From: Lawsonella clevelandensis
GTDB taxonomy: Bacteria > Actinomycetota > Actinomycetes > Mycobacteriales > Mycobacteriaceae
Length of the DNA: 64,000 nt
Assembly: GCF_003241315.1 (NCBI RefSeq)
Contig: NZ_QFOZ01000012.1
Location: 1-64,000 of the forward strand
Direction: 5' to 3'
The notes beneath the pieces are model-generated. The model had not been told where the DNA came from, did no database searches, and saw only the letters and a program-made list of their open reading frames with translations. Positions 27,127 through 39,051 of this stretch are shown here, piece after piece. The position numbers and the translations under genes were made by a program. How positions within the stretch are numbered: position 1 is the stretch's first letter; the number at the start of each line of letters is the position of its first letter.

Positions 27127-28314
27127 ATGGAACTCACCGATATGAATTTCCGGGTAGACCACAGCGATTTCGCTGACGCCGTAGCATGGGTAGCCCACAA
27201 TATTCCCAGCCACCCACTAGAACCGATCCTTGCTGGTGTTCTTCTTACCGCTAACGACGAGGGACTCACCATCAACGGATTCGACTACGAAATCTCCACC
27301 GAAGTCACCATCCCCGCAGAAGTCGTTGATAACGGCAGCGTCGTTGTATCCGGCAAACTTCTCGCCGACATCACCCGCTCCCTGCCCAAAGACACTGCAA
27401 CTGTTAATGTTGACGGCGCAAAACTCCACATTTCCTGCGGAAACGCCAGATTTACTCTCCCCACTATGCCCGTGGAGGACTACCCCAACCTCCCCAACCT
27501 CCCCACAAAAACCGGCAGCATCCCCGTTGATGTTTTCGTTGACGCCGTCAAACAAGTTGCTATTGCCGCAGGTAAAGACGATTCCATCCCCATGCTCACC
27601 GGCATACGCATGGAAATTAACGACGTCACCGTCACCCTTGCCGCCACCGACCGCTTCCGCCTCGCAGTCCGCACATTTGAGTGGGATCCCTTTGCACAAT
27701 TCAGTGATTCCGCCGTCCTCATCCCCTCTAAGATGCTGTCCGAAACAGCGAAAACATTCGCAGCCACCTCCACTGCACCAGTGGAACTAGCACTTGGCGG
27801 CACTGATGAAGAACTTGGCGGAGAAGGACTCCTCGGCATCGTGGGCGAAAATCGTCGCACCACCACTCGCCTTCTCGATGCGCAATTCCCACCATTCCGC
27901 ACACTGTTACCACAGTCACATACCGCTATCGCCACCATGGACATTGCGCCTTTAGCAGCATCTATTAAGCGCGTTTCACTTATGTCGGACCGCGGCGCCC
28001 AAGTTCGCCTTGCCTTTGCAAATGGCGAAGTTGTTCTTACCGCCGGCGGTGATGATTCCGGCGAAGCCGAAGAAACCCTCCCCGTCCGCTACTGGGGCGA
28101 GCCAATGACCATCGCCTTCAACCCCTCCTACGTGCTGGATGGACTCTCCGTCATTGAAGACACCACCGTCACATTCGGATTTACCAACCCGAACCGGCCC
28201 GCCATCATCATTCCCGGCATTACTGAAGAACCCGACACTAATAATGACGGCGAATACATCTCCCCCGACACGGACTACACCTACCTCCTGATGCCCGTCC
28301 GCCTCCCCGGATAG
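27127..28314 (+). CDS. dnaN: DNA polymerase III beta subunit (sliding clamp) DnaN
   Basis: A ring clamp that tethers DNA polymerase III to DNA. The 395-residue protein has the three repeated clamp domains expected for the family. Recognisable parts are FRVDHSDFADAVAWVA at the start, the ATDRFRLAVR segment, and the C-terminal PVRLPG that closes the ligand-binding pocket. An AGAAGGAG ribosome-binding site precedes ATG 27127. It is co-oriented with recF 18 bp downstream. Confidence 0.97.
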   Translation: MELTDMNFRVDHSDFADAVAWVAHNIPSHPLEPILAGVLLTANDEGLTINGFDYEISTEVTIPAEVVDNGSVVVSGKLLADITRSLPKDTATVNVDGAKLHISCGNARFTLPTMPVEDYPNLPNLPTKTGSIPVDVFVDAVKQVAIAAGKDDSIPMLTGIRMEINDVTVTLAATDRFRLAVRTFEWDPFAQFSDSAVLIPSKMLSETAKTFAATSTAPVELALGGTDEELGGEGLLGIVGENRRTTTRLLDAQFPPFRTLLPQSHTAIATMDIAPLAASIKRVSLMSDRGAQVRLAFANGEVVLTAGGDDSGEAEETLPVRYWGEPMTIAFNPSYVLDGLSVIEDTTVTFGFTNPNRPAIIIPGITEEPDTNNDGEYISPDTDYTYLLMPVRLPG

Positions 28315-28332
28315 ACAGTAGAAAGCGCACTT

Positions 28333-29718
28333 GTGTTTCTACGCCACTGCGAACTACACAATTTCCGTTCCTGGGATAACCTCACACTGGATCTTCAGCC
28401 CGGTATCACTGTTTTTGTGGGAGCAAACGGCCAAGGAAAAACAAACTTTTTAGAGGGCATCAACTACCTGGCCACTTTGGGATCCCACCGAGTTTCTGGA
28501 GATAGTCCCCTTATTCAAGACGGTAAAGACTCCGCCCAACTAGCTGCCACCGCAGTTCATAACCATCGGGAACTAACCGTCGCCATAGAAATTAATAGTG
28601 GCAAAAGTAACCAGGCCACTATTAACACCGCCCCGTGCCGGTCACGCGAAATTGTGGGAATTTTAAGCACAGTTCTCTTCGCCCCAGAAGACCTTGGCCT
28701 TGTTCGTGGCGAACCCGCTGGCAGACGCGCCTATATGGATACTCTTCTAGTGCAGCGACGTCCCCGGCTGCGTGGCGTTATTAGTGACTACGACAAAATT
28801 GTGCGGCAACGTAACGCACTACTAAAAAGTGCCTCATTGTCCCTGCGGCACGGCTACCATACTGCCGCCGGTGCTAGTGCGTTGGGCACGCTTGATGCAT
28901 GGGATGCCCAACTTGCCCATGTTGGGGCGCAACTTTTGGCCGCCCGCCTCGATCTTCTCCACAAGATTGCCCCGCTCGTTGCGAATAATTATGTGGCGCT
29001 TGCCCCACACTCGCGTCCCGTACAACTGTGCTACAGTTCCATTCCTCAACTTACGGTGAATGATTGCGCCACTACTCCTCCACTGGATACAGACTATTTA
29101 GAGGCGGCACTCTTGGTAGGATTGGCGGATAAACGCGAGCGAGAAATTGACCGCGGTGTCACTCTGGCCGGGCCACACCGCGATGACCTTACTCTTCTGT
29201 TGGGAACGCAGCCGGCGAAAGGGTTTGCAAGCCACGGTGAATCGTGGAGCCTTGCCTTAGCTTTACGCTTAGCCGCCTATGATCTTCTGACATCCGAAGG
29301 GACAGAACCTATTCTGCTACTTGATGATGTGTTTGCAGAGTTGGATCATTTCCGCCGCGCAGCTCTTGCTACCGTTGCCAGTAAAGCCGAGCAAACTCTT
29401 ATCACGGCGGCAGTGGGGGAAGATCTGCCCGACGAATTGCATGTTACCGCCACGCATACTGTGAGCACCGCGGGGGAGGCGAACCAGCGTATTTCACTGC
29501 TTGATGGTGTTCTTACTGATGATCCCAGTGTTAACGAACCCGCCCCCGGGGGAATCGCTGGCCGCTATAACCCCGGTGCCCCTGATACAGTTGGCTTCTC
29601 TAACACGGGTGTTCCCGATATGTGCGGCATTGACACTTCCGATACTGACAGTACCGGCAATATGCATGATGATCGTGATGAAGTAAATGGTGAAACACGG
29701 AAGGAGGACAGCAAATGA
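28333..29718 (+). CDS. recF: DNA replication/repair protein RecF with C-terminal extension
   Basis: An SMC-like ATPase that helps load RecA at gaps. Walker A GANGQGKTNFLEG lies near residue 35. The ABC signature region contains the SHGESWSLALALRLA stretch, and Walker B is LLLDDVFAELD. RecF proteins normally end about 15-20 residues beyond the RISLLDG-like segment. This one carries about 68 further residues rich in Asp, Thr, Asn, Pro and Gly, with no known domain. The start is the GTG at 28333. The stop overlaps the dciA start (ATGA). Confidence 0.95.
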   Translation: MFLRHCELHNFRSWDNLTLDLQPGITVFVGANGQGKTNFLEGINYLATLGSHRVSGDSPLIQDGKDSAQLAATAVHNHRELTVAIEINSGKSNQATINTAPCRSREIVGILSTVLFAPEDLGLVRGEPAGRRAYMDTLLVQRRPRLRGVISDYDKIVRQRNALLKSASLSLRHGYHTAAGASALGTLDAWDAQLAHVGAQLLAARLDLLHKIAPLVANNYVALAPHSRPVQLCYSSIPQLTVNDCATTPPLDTDYLEAALLVGLADKREREIDRGVTLAGPHRDDLTLLLGTQPAKGFASHGESWSLALALRLAAYDLLTSEGTEPILLLDDVFAELDHFRRAALATVASKAEQTLITAAVGEDLPDELHVTATHTVSTAGEANQRISLLDGVLTDDPSVNEPAPGGIAGRYNPGAPDTVGFSNTGVPDMCGIDTSDTDSTGNMHDDRDEVNGETRKEDSK

Positions 29719-30398
29719 GCCCACAGGGAAAGCAGGAAGCGCAGGGACCACAAAACTCGCAGAGCTCAGATGAGGGTTTCACGTCAGATGTTGTCCACCG
29801 TACTCTCGCTGCTGCTTTAGATGCCGCCCGCGCAACTGGTAAAAATGTGGGGCGGGGACGCGCCAGCCGCAATCCTTACACTTCCCGCAATTCCCCCAAT
29901 TCCTATAGTTCTGCTAATTCTGCTAGTTCCTCCCAGTCCTATGGGGGTAACGGGCCGCGTGGTGAACAACACCACCGTGGAGCAGGGAAGGCCAGTACTG
30001 GCCGACGTCGCCGCTACAGTTGGACTAGTAGTGGACCCGATAAGTGGGATCCGCAGCTTCTCACTGCACTTGTTGCCGACACAATACAAAAACATGGCTG
30101 GCAGCATGAGGTTATAGGGGGGCGAATTATCCATAATTGGCCCGAAATTATGGGGGAAGAAATTGCTTCCCATTCCCATGTAGAGAAGCTCGATGAGGAT
30201 GGAGTCCTCTACATCCGCACTGATACCACTGCGTGGGCAACGCAATTGCGGCTTCTCCAGCCTAATATTTTGGCTGAGCTTGGTAAGAAGTATGGGAAAA
30301 CAGTGCGTATGCTGCGAATTTTGGGTCCTGCTCAGCCTAGTTGGCGGAAGGGACCGCGGCATGTGAAGGGTCGTGGGCCGCGCGATACGTACGGATAA
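29715..30398 (+). CDS. dciA: DUF721/DciA family helicase-loading protein
   Basis: At the Rv0004 position between recF and gyrB. The 227-residue protein has an N-terminal low-complexity Ser/Asn/Tyr/Gly-rich part (about 40-95). The DciA domain (about 105-210) contains WPEIMGEEIASHSHVEKL and the hydrophobic DTTAWATQLRLLQPNIL. DciA proteins are the ancestral loaders or operators of the DnaB helicase. Start ATG 29715 overlaps the recF stop by four bases, so translation is coupled. Confidence 0.92.
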   Translation: MSPQGKQEAQGPQNSQSSDEGFTSDVVHRTLAAALDAARATGKNVGRGRASRNPYTSRNSPNSYSSANSASSSQSYGGNGPRGEQHHRGAGKASTGRRRRYSWTSSGPDKWDPQLLTALVADTIQKHGWQHEVIGGRIIHNWPEIMGEEIASHSHVEKLDEDGVLYIRTDTTAWATQLRLLQPNILAELGKKYGKTVRMLRILGPAQPSWRKGPRHVKGRGPRDTYG

Positions 30399-30584
30399 TT
30401 CATGCGTATGTATATATACCCTTACTAAAAAACGTTTTAAACGCGATTTGCGGAAAAAATTTTTATCGTTGGGCTCCTACACGTCAGTAGGTCCTAAAAG
30501 CGTCGTTTTGCCACTGAGGGCGTAGAATAGAGAAGTAAGGATGTTCGAAACGAACACACGCTAGTATTCACGTCAGTGAAATAA

Positions 30585-32639
<2,055 letters not shown>

Positions 32640-32660
32640 TAGCACACGTAAAGAGGAATA

Positions 32661-35150
32661 ATGTCCGACAACACTACTTTGCCGCCCGACGAGGTTGAAT
32701 ACGACCGCGTTATCCCGATTGACCTTAACCAGGAGATGCAGAACTCCTACATCGACTACGCCATGAGCGTTATCGTTGGCCGTGCTCTGCCCGAAGTTCG
32801 CGACGGTATGAAACCCGTGCAGCGCCGTATCCTGTACGCCATGTTCGACAGCGGCTTCCTGCATAACCGCAGTTATGTGAAGTCCGCCCGCTCGGTCGCT
32901 GAAACCATGGGTCACTACCACCCGCACGGCGACTCCGCCATCTACGACACCTTGGTGCGTATGGCGCAGCCGTGGACCATGCGCTACCCGCTGGTGGATG
33001 GCCAGGGTAACTTCGGCTCCGCCGGTAACGACCCCGCCGCCGCCATGCGTTACACCGAAGCCAGGCTCACCAGTTTGGCCGAGGAAATGCTGCGCGATAT
33101 CCGCGAGGACGTCGTCGACTTCCAACCCAACTACGACGGCAAAACCAACGAGCCTGTGGTTCTTCCGTCCCGCGTCCCACAGCTATTAATGAACGGCTCC
33201 AACGGTATTGCCGTTGGTATGGCTACTAACATTCCGCCCCACAACCTGGGCGAGGTAGCGGAAGCTATCTACTGGTGCCTGGATAATCCGGATGCGGATG
33301 AGGAATCCACCCTGGCGGCCGTCATGGAACGCATTAAGGGACCCGACTTCCCCACCGCCGGCCTTATCGTGGGTGACCAGGGCATTAAGGACGCCTACAC
33401 CACCGGCCGCGGCTCTATCCGCATGCGTGGCAAGACCTCCATTGAGGAGGAGGGAAAACGCACGGTTATCGTCATCACCGAACTGCCCTACCAGGTGAAC
33501 CCCGATAATCTTGTGTCCTCCATTGCCCAGCAGGTTTCCGACGGGCGCATCAGTGGCATCGCCAACATTGAGGACCAAACCTCCTCCCGCGTGGGCATGC
33601 GCATTGTTGTCACGTTGAAACGCGACGCCGTAGCCAAGGTGGTTCTTAACAACCTCTACAAGCATTCGGCGCTGCAGACCAGCTTCGGCGCTAACATGCT
33701 CTCCATTGTGGACGGCGTGCCCCGTACTCTCCGCATTGACCAGCTGGTTCGCATCTATGTGCAGCACCAGTTGGAAGTTATTGTGCGCCGCACCACGTTC
33801 CGCCTGCGTAAGAAGGAGGAGCGCGCCCATATTCTGCGTGGCTTGAAGAAAGCCATCGACATGCTGGACGAAACCATCGCCTTGATTCGCCGCTCCCCCA
33901 GCGCCGACGAAGCCCGCGTGGGGTTGATGGACCTCCTCGACATTGACGAAGCCCAGGCCAACGCCATTCTGGAAATGCAGCTGCGCCGCTTGGCCGCCCT
34001 GGAATTGCAGAAGATTCTGGACGAGTTAGAGCAGATTGAAATCGACATTGCGGATTTGAAGGATGTGCTCGCTAAGCCGGAACGCCAGCGCGCCATCGTC
34101 AAGGAAGAACTGTCCGAAATCGTCCGCAAGTACGGTGACGAGCGCCGCACCCGCATCATTCCAGCCGATGGGGAAATCTCCGACGAGGACCTCATTCCGG
34201 AAGAAGACGTGGTTGTTACCATCACCGAAACCGGCTACGCGAAGCGTACTAAGACGGACCTGTACCGCTCCCAGAAACGCGGCGGTAAGGGCGTAAAGGG
34301 TGCCACCTTGAAGCAGGATGAGATTGTGAAGCACTTCTTTGTGTGCTCCACCCACGACACCATCCTCTTCTTCACCACGAAGGGTCGCGTCTACCGGTTG
34401 AAGGCCTACGATCTACCCGAGGCGAACCGCACCGCCCGCGGCCAGCACGTGGCCAACCTGCTGGCATTCCAGCCCGGTGAGCGCATTGCGCAGGTTATTC
34501 AGCTGAAGAGCTACCAGGACGCCCCCTACCTGGTGCTGGCCACCCGCAATGGCCTGGTGAAGAAGTCCCGCCTGGAAGACTACGACTCCAACCGCACCGG
34601 TGGACTTGTCGCCATCAACCTGAAGGGCGACGACGAACTGGTGGGCGCAGACCTCTGCTCCGAAGACGATGATTTGATCCTCGTCTCCGAGTTCGGCCAG
34701 TCCATTCGCTTCCACGCCACCGACGATGTGCTGCGCCCCATGGGCCGTGCCACCTCCGGCGTGTACGGCATGCGGTTCAACGGCGACGATAGCCTACTGA
34801 GCATGAACGTTGTGAAGGAGGATCAGTTCCTCCTGGTGGCCACCTCCGGCGGCTATGCGAAGCGGACAGCCATGGAAGACTACCCCGTGCAGAGACGCGG
34901 CGGTAAGGGCGTTCTGACCATTCAGTATGACCGTCGCCGCGGCCACCTGGTGGGTGCCGAAGTGGTTGCTATTGATGACGAAATTTTCGCCATCACCAGC
35001 AACGGTGGCATTATCCGCACCGCCGCCAAGGAAGTCCGCAAGGCCGGACGTCAAACAAAGGGCGTGCGCCTAATGAACCTGGCTGAAGGCGACTCCCTGC
35101 TGGCTATCGCCCGCAACGCCGACCAGGACACCATCGACGAAGAAAACTAA
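32661..35150 (+). CDS. gyrA: DNA gyrase subunit A
   Basis: The 829-residue breakage-reunion subunit. The winged-helix domain has the catalytic tyrosine in [10 protein letters not shown], and the quinolone-resistance region reads [19 protein letters not shown]. Ser and Asp are at the positions equivalent to E. coli Ser83 and Asp87, so no classical resistance substitution is visible. The C-terminal beta-pinwheel contains repeats of [10 protein letters not shown] type (the GyrA box) and later QRRGGKGV. It follows gyrB by 21 bases. A long inverted repeat lies about 100 bp downstream. Confidence 0.97.
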   Translation: MSDNTTLPPDEVEYDRVIPIDLNQEMQNSYIDYAMSVIVGRALPEVRDGMKPVQRRILYAMFDSGFLHNRSYVKSARSVAETMGHYHPHGDSAIYDTLVRMAQPWTMRYPLVDGQGNFGSAGNDPAAAMRYTEARLTSLAEEMLRDIREDVVDFQPNYDGKTNEPVVLPSRVPQLLMNGSNGIAVGMATNIPPHNLGEVAEAIYWCLDNPDADEESTLAAVMERIKGPDFPTAGLIVGDQGIKDAYTTGRGSIRMRGKTSIEEEGKRTVIVITELPYQVNPDNLVSSIAQQVSDGRISGIANIEDQTSSRVGMRIVVTLKRDAVAKVVLNNLYKHSALQTSFGANMLSIVDGVPRTLRIDQLVRIYVQHQLEVIVRRTTFRLRKKEERAHILRGLKKAIDMLDETIALIRRSPSADEARVGLMDLLDIDEAQANAILEMQLRRLAALELQKILDELEQIEIDIADLKDVLAKPERQRAIVKEELSEIVRKYGDERRTRIIPADGEISDEDLIPEEDVVVTITETGYAKRTKTDLYRSQKRGGKGVKGATLKQDEIVKHFFVCSTHDTILFFTTKGRVYRLKAYDLPEANRTARGQHVANLLAFQPGERIAQVIQLKSYQDAPYLVLATRNGLVKKSRLEDYDSNRTGGLVAINLKGDDELVGADLCSEDDDLILVSEFGQSIRFHATDDVLRPMGRATSGVYGMRFNGDDSLLSMNVVKEDQFLLVATSGGYAKRTAMEDYPVQRRGGKGVLTIQYDRRRGHLVGAEVVAIDDEIFAITSNGGIIRTAAKEVRKAGRQTKGVRLMNLAEGDSLLAIARNADQDTIDEEN

Positions 35151-35248
35151 ACAGCGCAGGCAGCGTAGGTAGCGCAGCAGATAGCGCAAACGCCTGCTTG
35201 TCTGAGCGTATGACTGCGTGTGCGTAGGCGCGCGCGTGTGAATACTGA

Positions 35249-35315
35249 CGTGATCCCCATCCTGTTCCCTAGCCTGGAACCAACTACCAGCTAGGTTTAC
35301 GGGGTGGGGATCACG
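35249..35315. repeat. Long inverted repeat after gyrA
   Basis: Arms CGTGATCCCCATCC and GGGGTGGGGATCACG are complementary over about 14 bp, with a 38-nt loop that itself can pair partly. No T-run follows, so it may act as a transcript end stabiliser or weak terminator between gyrA and the tRNA genes. Confidence 0.6.
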
Positions 35316-35406
35316 GCATTTCCCGCCAGCTGCCAGCGGTTACAAGTGGTTGTTACCAGCCGTTTTGCAAAATGACAGTAAATTCGGATAAAGTTTACGG
35401 AGTTAC

Positions 35407-35483
35407 GGGCCTATAGCTCAGTCGGTTAGAGCGCTTCGCTGATAACGAAGAGGTCGCAAGTTCGATTCTTGCTAGGCCCACCA
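35407..35483 (+). tRNA. tRNA-Ile (GAT)
   Basis: A cloverleaf with acceptor GGGCCTA pairing TAGGCCC, D-stem AGCTC, anticodon loop CTGATAA (anticodon GAT) and T-arm TTCGATT. The CCA end is encoded (35481-35483). It is paired with tRNA-Ala just downstream of gyrA, the conserved ileT-alaT arrangement. Confidence 0.97.
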
Positions 35484-35509
35484 TTCATATCCACACTCTC
35501 CACAAACTT

Positions 35510-35582
35510 GGGGCATTAGCTCAATTGGTAGAGCGCCGCCTTTGCAAGGCGGAGGTCAGGGGTTCGATTCCCCTATGCTCCA
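35510..35582 (+). tRNA. tRNA-Ala (TGC)
   Basis: A 73-nt cloverleaf with acceptor GGGGCAT pairing ATGCTCC, anticodon loop TTTGCAA (anticodon TGC) and T-loop TTCGATT. CCA is not fully encoded. It is 27 bp after tRNA-Ile, probably the same transcript. A terminator follows. Confidence 0.97.
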
Positions 35583-35590
35583 CAGAATTG

Positions 35591-35630
35591 AGAAGGGAAG
35601 TACGGACATCGTCCAGTACTTCCCTTCTTT
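35591..35630 (+). terminator. Rho-independent terminator after tRNA-Ala
   Basis: A long hairpin with arms AGAAGGGAAGTAC and AGTACTTCCCTTCT, followed by TTTG, eight bases beyond the tRNA-Ala. It ends the tRNA transcript. Confidence 0.8.
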
Positions 35631-35756
35631 GTGTATATGTGGACTGCTAATTTTCTGCTAGTACAGGGCGTGTACTACCCAACAGATAAACAATGATTAC
35701 GTGTAGTCCTAAAGCTCACTACACACTATCTGCACTGTCGAAGAAAGATATACAGC

Positions 35757-36884
35757 ATGCTTGAAACCACGTCTGACTCTAAATCAGGTCCTGAGTTTGT
35801 AGAAAAATTCTTTACTGAACGAGAGCTTCATGTCCTTGATGAGAAGAGCGGGACGGGTGAAGTAGACAAAGATCGTTTTGACGAGTGGTTTAGGGAGGTA
35901 GAGAAGACTTTTAAAAAGCTTCCCCTCTATCAAGATTCGGCGTGGGAGAAACTAAAAGTAGTCATAAATTTTTTACACAATAAACTTTTTAGTAAAAATG
36001 ATGATTCAGATGAAAAGGATAAAACACCACAAGAATTGACAATTTGGTTTTTCCGAGGTCAAAGTAACTCAAATTATTCTTTTCATTCAAGTCTTTATCG
36101 TCATTTTAAAAGAAATTATGAAGAAAAGAATGACAAAGAAGCGAAATTTGAATCACTTGATGTCGATAATCAAGAGAAAATACTAAGAAATGCTAGAGAA
36201 GAGCTTATTCAAAAAGCTCAAGAACACGGTTTTATCCGTAATCTAAGTAACTTGCATATAGAGGCGTTATTACAACATCACGGAACTCCTACTCGACTAA
36301 TCGATGTAACACTCGATTGGAGAGTTGCTCTATATTTCGCCTGTAAGGAAGACGTAGATAAGGACGGACGATTATTCATATTAGCTAGTCCGTATACGTT
36401 CGAAACTCTTGTGAAAGAGCAGTTAGATGCTAAAGGTGTGCCATACGCATCAGATAAGGCTTACCTGGTGTTATTAGCTCATTTTGATTCAAGAATGATT
36501 GCTCAGCAAGCTTTCTTCATTAATGGGAAACTTCCTAAAGAGAATAAAAATAATATTCGTTATAACGATGACGAACTGAAATTAAACGAAATTAGAGAAA
36601 TAATGTCTGTTTCGATTAATTTTCGGAAAGATGGAAAATTAACAAAAGTTAACGATTTACTTCAGCCTGAAACCTCTCCCCAAAATTATGAGGACATAAT
36701 CGGATATTCGATTCGGATTCCTAGGGAATTTAAGCGCCGTATCCTCAAGAAGTTAGAGGAAGAGGGGATTTGTGAGGATTCCCTCTTCCCACCCCTGCTT
36801 GAGACCAAAAGGTTGTTTAAAGAAACAGTTACTAAATCATTCGATGAATCGATTAAAGAACTCAGTAAGCAAGAAGATGAGTAG
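35757..36884 (+). CDS. FRG-domain protein on an AT-rich insert
   Basis: A 375-residue protein with an FRG domain. The name-giving Phe-Arg-Gly is at 99-101 (WFFRGQS), followed by HSSLYRHF, QHHGTPTRLID (173-183) and ALYFAC (191-196). The N-terminus and C-terminus are charged and helical, and no membrane segment is seen. FRG proteins are often carried on mobile or defence islands; their biochemical activity is not established. Base composition is visibly more AT-rich than every neighbour, with many AAA, AAT and TTA codons. It sits right after a tRNA gene, which suggests horizontal acquisition. The start ATG 35757 has no strong ribosome-binding site. Confidence 0.85.
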   Translation: MLETTSDSKSGPEFVEKFFTERELHVLDEKSGTGEVDKDRFDEWFREVEKTFKKLPLYQDSAWEKLKVVINFLHNKLFSKNDDSDEKDKTPQELTIWFFRGQSNSNYSFHSSLYRHFKRNYEEKNDKEAKFESLDVDNQEKILRNAREELIQKAQEHGFIRNLSNLHIEALLQHHGTPTRLIDVTLDWRVALYFACKEDVDKDGRLFILASPYTFETLVKEQLDAKGVPYASDKAYLVLLAHFDSRMIAQQAFFINGKLPKENKNNIRYNDDELKLNEIREIMSVSINFRKDGKLTKVNDLLQPETSPQNYEDIIGYSIRIPREFKRRILKKLEEEGICEDSLFPPLLETKRLFKETVTKSFDESIKELSKQEDE

Positions 36885-36996
36885 TGAAGTTATTATCCGG
36901 TAGCTTTTTTGTGCGTATTTTTCTGTACGACAAGAGCTAGATTGAATGACTACGCGAACTTACGTTAGTACGGGATAAGCACAAAACTGTATAGGG

Positions 36997-37197
36997 TTAT
37001 TCCGCAGAGTTACGCTTCTGAAGCTCTTGCCGCTTGTCTTGGAGGTATGTCATTGCGCGCGGGGCACCGTATTCTAGTAGCGCGTAGACGGCTGTGGCTT
37101 TTTTCCAGTTACCGAAAACTGGGACCAGGGGGACAATCTTTTTAAAAACGCTGAAAGCATGCTTGAGGTTCATAGTTTTAGACTGCCACACTGGCAC
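36997..37197 (-). CDS. Small hypothetical protein
   Basis: A 66-codon frame from a GTG at 37197; an internal ATG at 37173 gives 58 residues. It has no motif I recognise. The amphipathic start (FSVFKKIVPLVPVFGNWKKA), a central YALLEYGAPRAMTYL and a charged end look like a real small protein. Its codon use is not that of a shadow frame, because there is no gene on the other strand. Ribosome-binding support is weak. It may be a short peripheral membrane protein. Confidence 0.45.
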   Translation of the reverse strand: MPVWQSKTMNLKHAFSVFKKIVPLVPVFGNWKKATAVYALLEYGAPRAMTYLQDKRQELQKRNSAE

Positions 37198-37272
37198 TCA
37201 CTTTGCAGCGTAAAACCTGTGAAAATTCACGACTAGATGGTGTGAATGCTCCAAACCTGGCACGATAGAACC

Positions 37273-37800
37273 ATGAGTAAAGCAACCGCACAGGCGACCC
37301 TGCACACCAACAAGGGCGATATTGTTATCGATCTTTTCGGTAACCACGCCCCGAAAACCGTCAAGAACTTCATTGGCCTAGCTAACGGCTCCGCCCCCTA
37401 CACCACCCCTAACGCTAAGGGCGGTAAAGAAGGCCCCTTCTATGATGGTGCTATCTTCCACCGTATTATTGATGGCTTCATGATTCAGGGTGGCGACCCC
37501 ACCGGCACCGGCACTGGTGGCCCCGGCTACCGCTTCGAGGATGAATTCACCAACGAACTCACCTTCGACCGTCCCTACCTTCTGGCCATGGCCAATGCTG
37601 GCCCGGGTACTAATGGTTCCCAGTTCTTTATTACTGTGGCCGCCACTCCCTGGCTGAACATGCACCACACTATTTTTGGTGAAGTTGTGGACGCTGACTC
37701 CCAGGCTGTTGTGGATACTCTTGCGAAAGTCCCCACCGATATGCGGGATCGTCCCCTGGATGATGTTGTTATCGAGTCCATTGATATTAAAGAACTTTAA
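37273..37800 (+). CDS. ppiA: Peptidyl-prolyl cis-trans isomerase (cyclophilin) PpiA
   Basis: A cytoplasmic cyclophilin of 175 residues. The conserved FHRIIDGFMIQGGDPTGTG, the active-site segment MANAGPGTNGSQFFIT and the WLNMHHTIFGEV stretch are all present. It has no signal peptide. The ATG at 37273 matches the family start; an in-frame ATG further upstream is less likely. It occupies the same place after the tRNA pair as Rv0009 in M. tuberculosis. The rhomboid gene follows 29 bp downstream. Confidence 0.96.
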   Translation: MSKATAQATLHTNKGDIVIDLFGNHAPKTVKNFIGLANGSAPYTTPNAKGGKEGPFYDGAIFHRIIDGFMIQGGDPTGTGTGGPGYRFEDEFTNELTFDRPYLLAMANAGPGTNGSQFFITVAATPWLNMHHTIFGEVVDADSQAVVDTLAKVPTDMRDRPLDDVVIESIDIKEL

Positions 37801-37829
37801 ACCCCTCAATTTCGCACAAGGATAATCTT

Positions 37830-38660
37830 ATGGCAGCCGCGCGGCGGGCAGATTTCACCACAAATACGGTAATGAAGTCTCCCGTCACGTGGCTGCTTAT
37901 TATTGTCAACGTTGCGCTGTATATTGTGGTCTCCGTCCAGGGTGGCACATTCCTGCATGCTGCCGTGGACTCTCAGCTTCTTAACGATACTGTTCTAGTA
38001 CCCTACATGCTTGGCTTCGGCGAATACTGGAGACTGTTGACCAGTGGTTTTATGCACTTTGGTCTCCTGCACATTGCGTTCAACATGTATGCGCTGTGGG
38101 TATTGGGGCGTGACGTGGAAATGGCGTTAGGTTCTGCCCGTTTCTGTGTCCTTTATATTCTTTCTCTTCTGGCTGGTTCTGCCACCGTGGTGTGGTATGC
38201 GGATCCGGACTCTGCCACGGCCGGTGCTTCCGGCGCTATCTTTGGGCTTCTTGGTGCGGAACTTATTGTGGTGCTGGCGCTTAAAGCTAAAGTATCCGGC
38301 ATTATTACTGTCATTGTGTTGAACGTAGTTATTGGGGTGGCGCAGCCAGGGATTTCTATTCAGGCCCATTTGGGTGGTTTTGTAGTGGGATTCCTGGTGG
38401 CGGGGGCTTTCATTTTTGTGCCACGGTGGGTGGCTGCTATTCGGCAGCGTCACAATACTGGTGGCGGCGTTGTGTACGATCCGCAAACGGGGGAACAATT
38501 GCCCGCCTACGTTACAAGTAAGCAAGTAAATGCGTGGGGGTGGGGAACAACCGCAATTATTGCGATTGCTATTATGATTGCGCTTGTTGCTGGTGTGGAT
38601 AAGATGCAGCAGTTGGTAAGCACTGCTGGGGAAGTATTGTCGCCTACCGTAACTGTGTAA
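37830..38660 (+). CDS. Rhomboid-family intramembrane serine protease
   Basis: A 276-residue multi-spanning membrane protease. The catalytic pair is Ser134 in GASGAIFG and His180 in QAHLGGF, and the HIAFN segment (His81, Asn85) provides the oxyanion-side residues. About six to seven membrane helices are visible, plus a C-terminal one (TTAIIAIAIMIALVAGV). It cleaves membrane-anchored substrates, which are unknown here. It lies 29 bp after ppiA and is probably co-transcribed. An AAGGATAAT box precedes the ATG. Confidence 0.94.
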   Translation: MAAARRADFTTNTVMKSPVTWLLIIVNVALYIVVSVQGGTFLHAAVDSQLLNDTVLVPYMLGFGEYWRLLTSGFMHFGLLHIAFNMYALWVLGRDVEMALGSARFCVLYILSLLAGSATVVWYADPDSATAGASGAIFGLLGAELIVVLALKAKVSGIITVIVLNVVIGVAQPGISIQAHLGGFVVGFLVAGAFIFVPRWVAAIRQRHNTGGGVVYDPQTGEQLPAYVTSKQVNAWGWGTTAIIAIAIMIALVAGVDKMQQLVSTAGEVLSPTVTV

Positions 38661-39051
38661 GCAGAGTTGTGTAGTGAAGGCCTACGGCACGTAAGAAAGT
38701 TCTCGTTTTGTGTTAGCGAGATAGTGAAATGGAATTTGATAGGTGTTCAGTTTCCATTTTTAGTCTGATAATTTTTAATTTTTTCTTAAGAGAAAATACT
38801 GGTAAGAGGCTTTTGTAATATAGCGGGGGGGAATGGGGGTAATTACACTGTGTAATAAGCTTTTCGTTACTTGTCAGTAATCCTTTTGTTGCTACTAGAA
38901 TACATCCGTATTTACTGGATCGTTCATATTGCTGCTCTTGGATGTAACTTTCTGTTAAAGAAGCTACCTATCTCACTGATAAGTAAGTGAAAAAGCAAAG
39001 TAGTTCCTTAAAACCATGCGCGCAAGTGAACACATAACTCTTGGAGTTCTT
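38661..39051. other. AT-rich intergenic region before the exported hydrophobic protein
   Basis: About 390 bp with no supportable gene. It is AT-rich, with T and A runs around 38755-38810. It should hold the promoter of the downstream exported protein. No operator is recognised. Confidence 0.5.

Noticed and set aside
35583..36996. Prophage or integrated element at the tRNA-Ala gene
   Set aside because: No integrase, no phage gene and no copy of the tRNA 3' end was seen; only one AT-rich gene is present.
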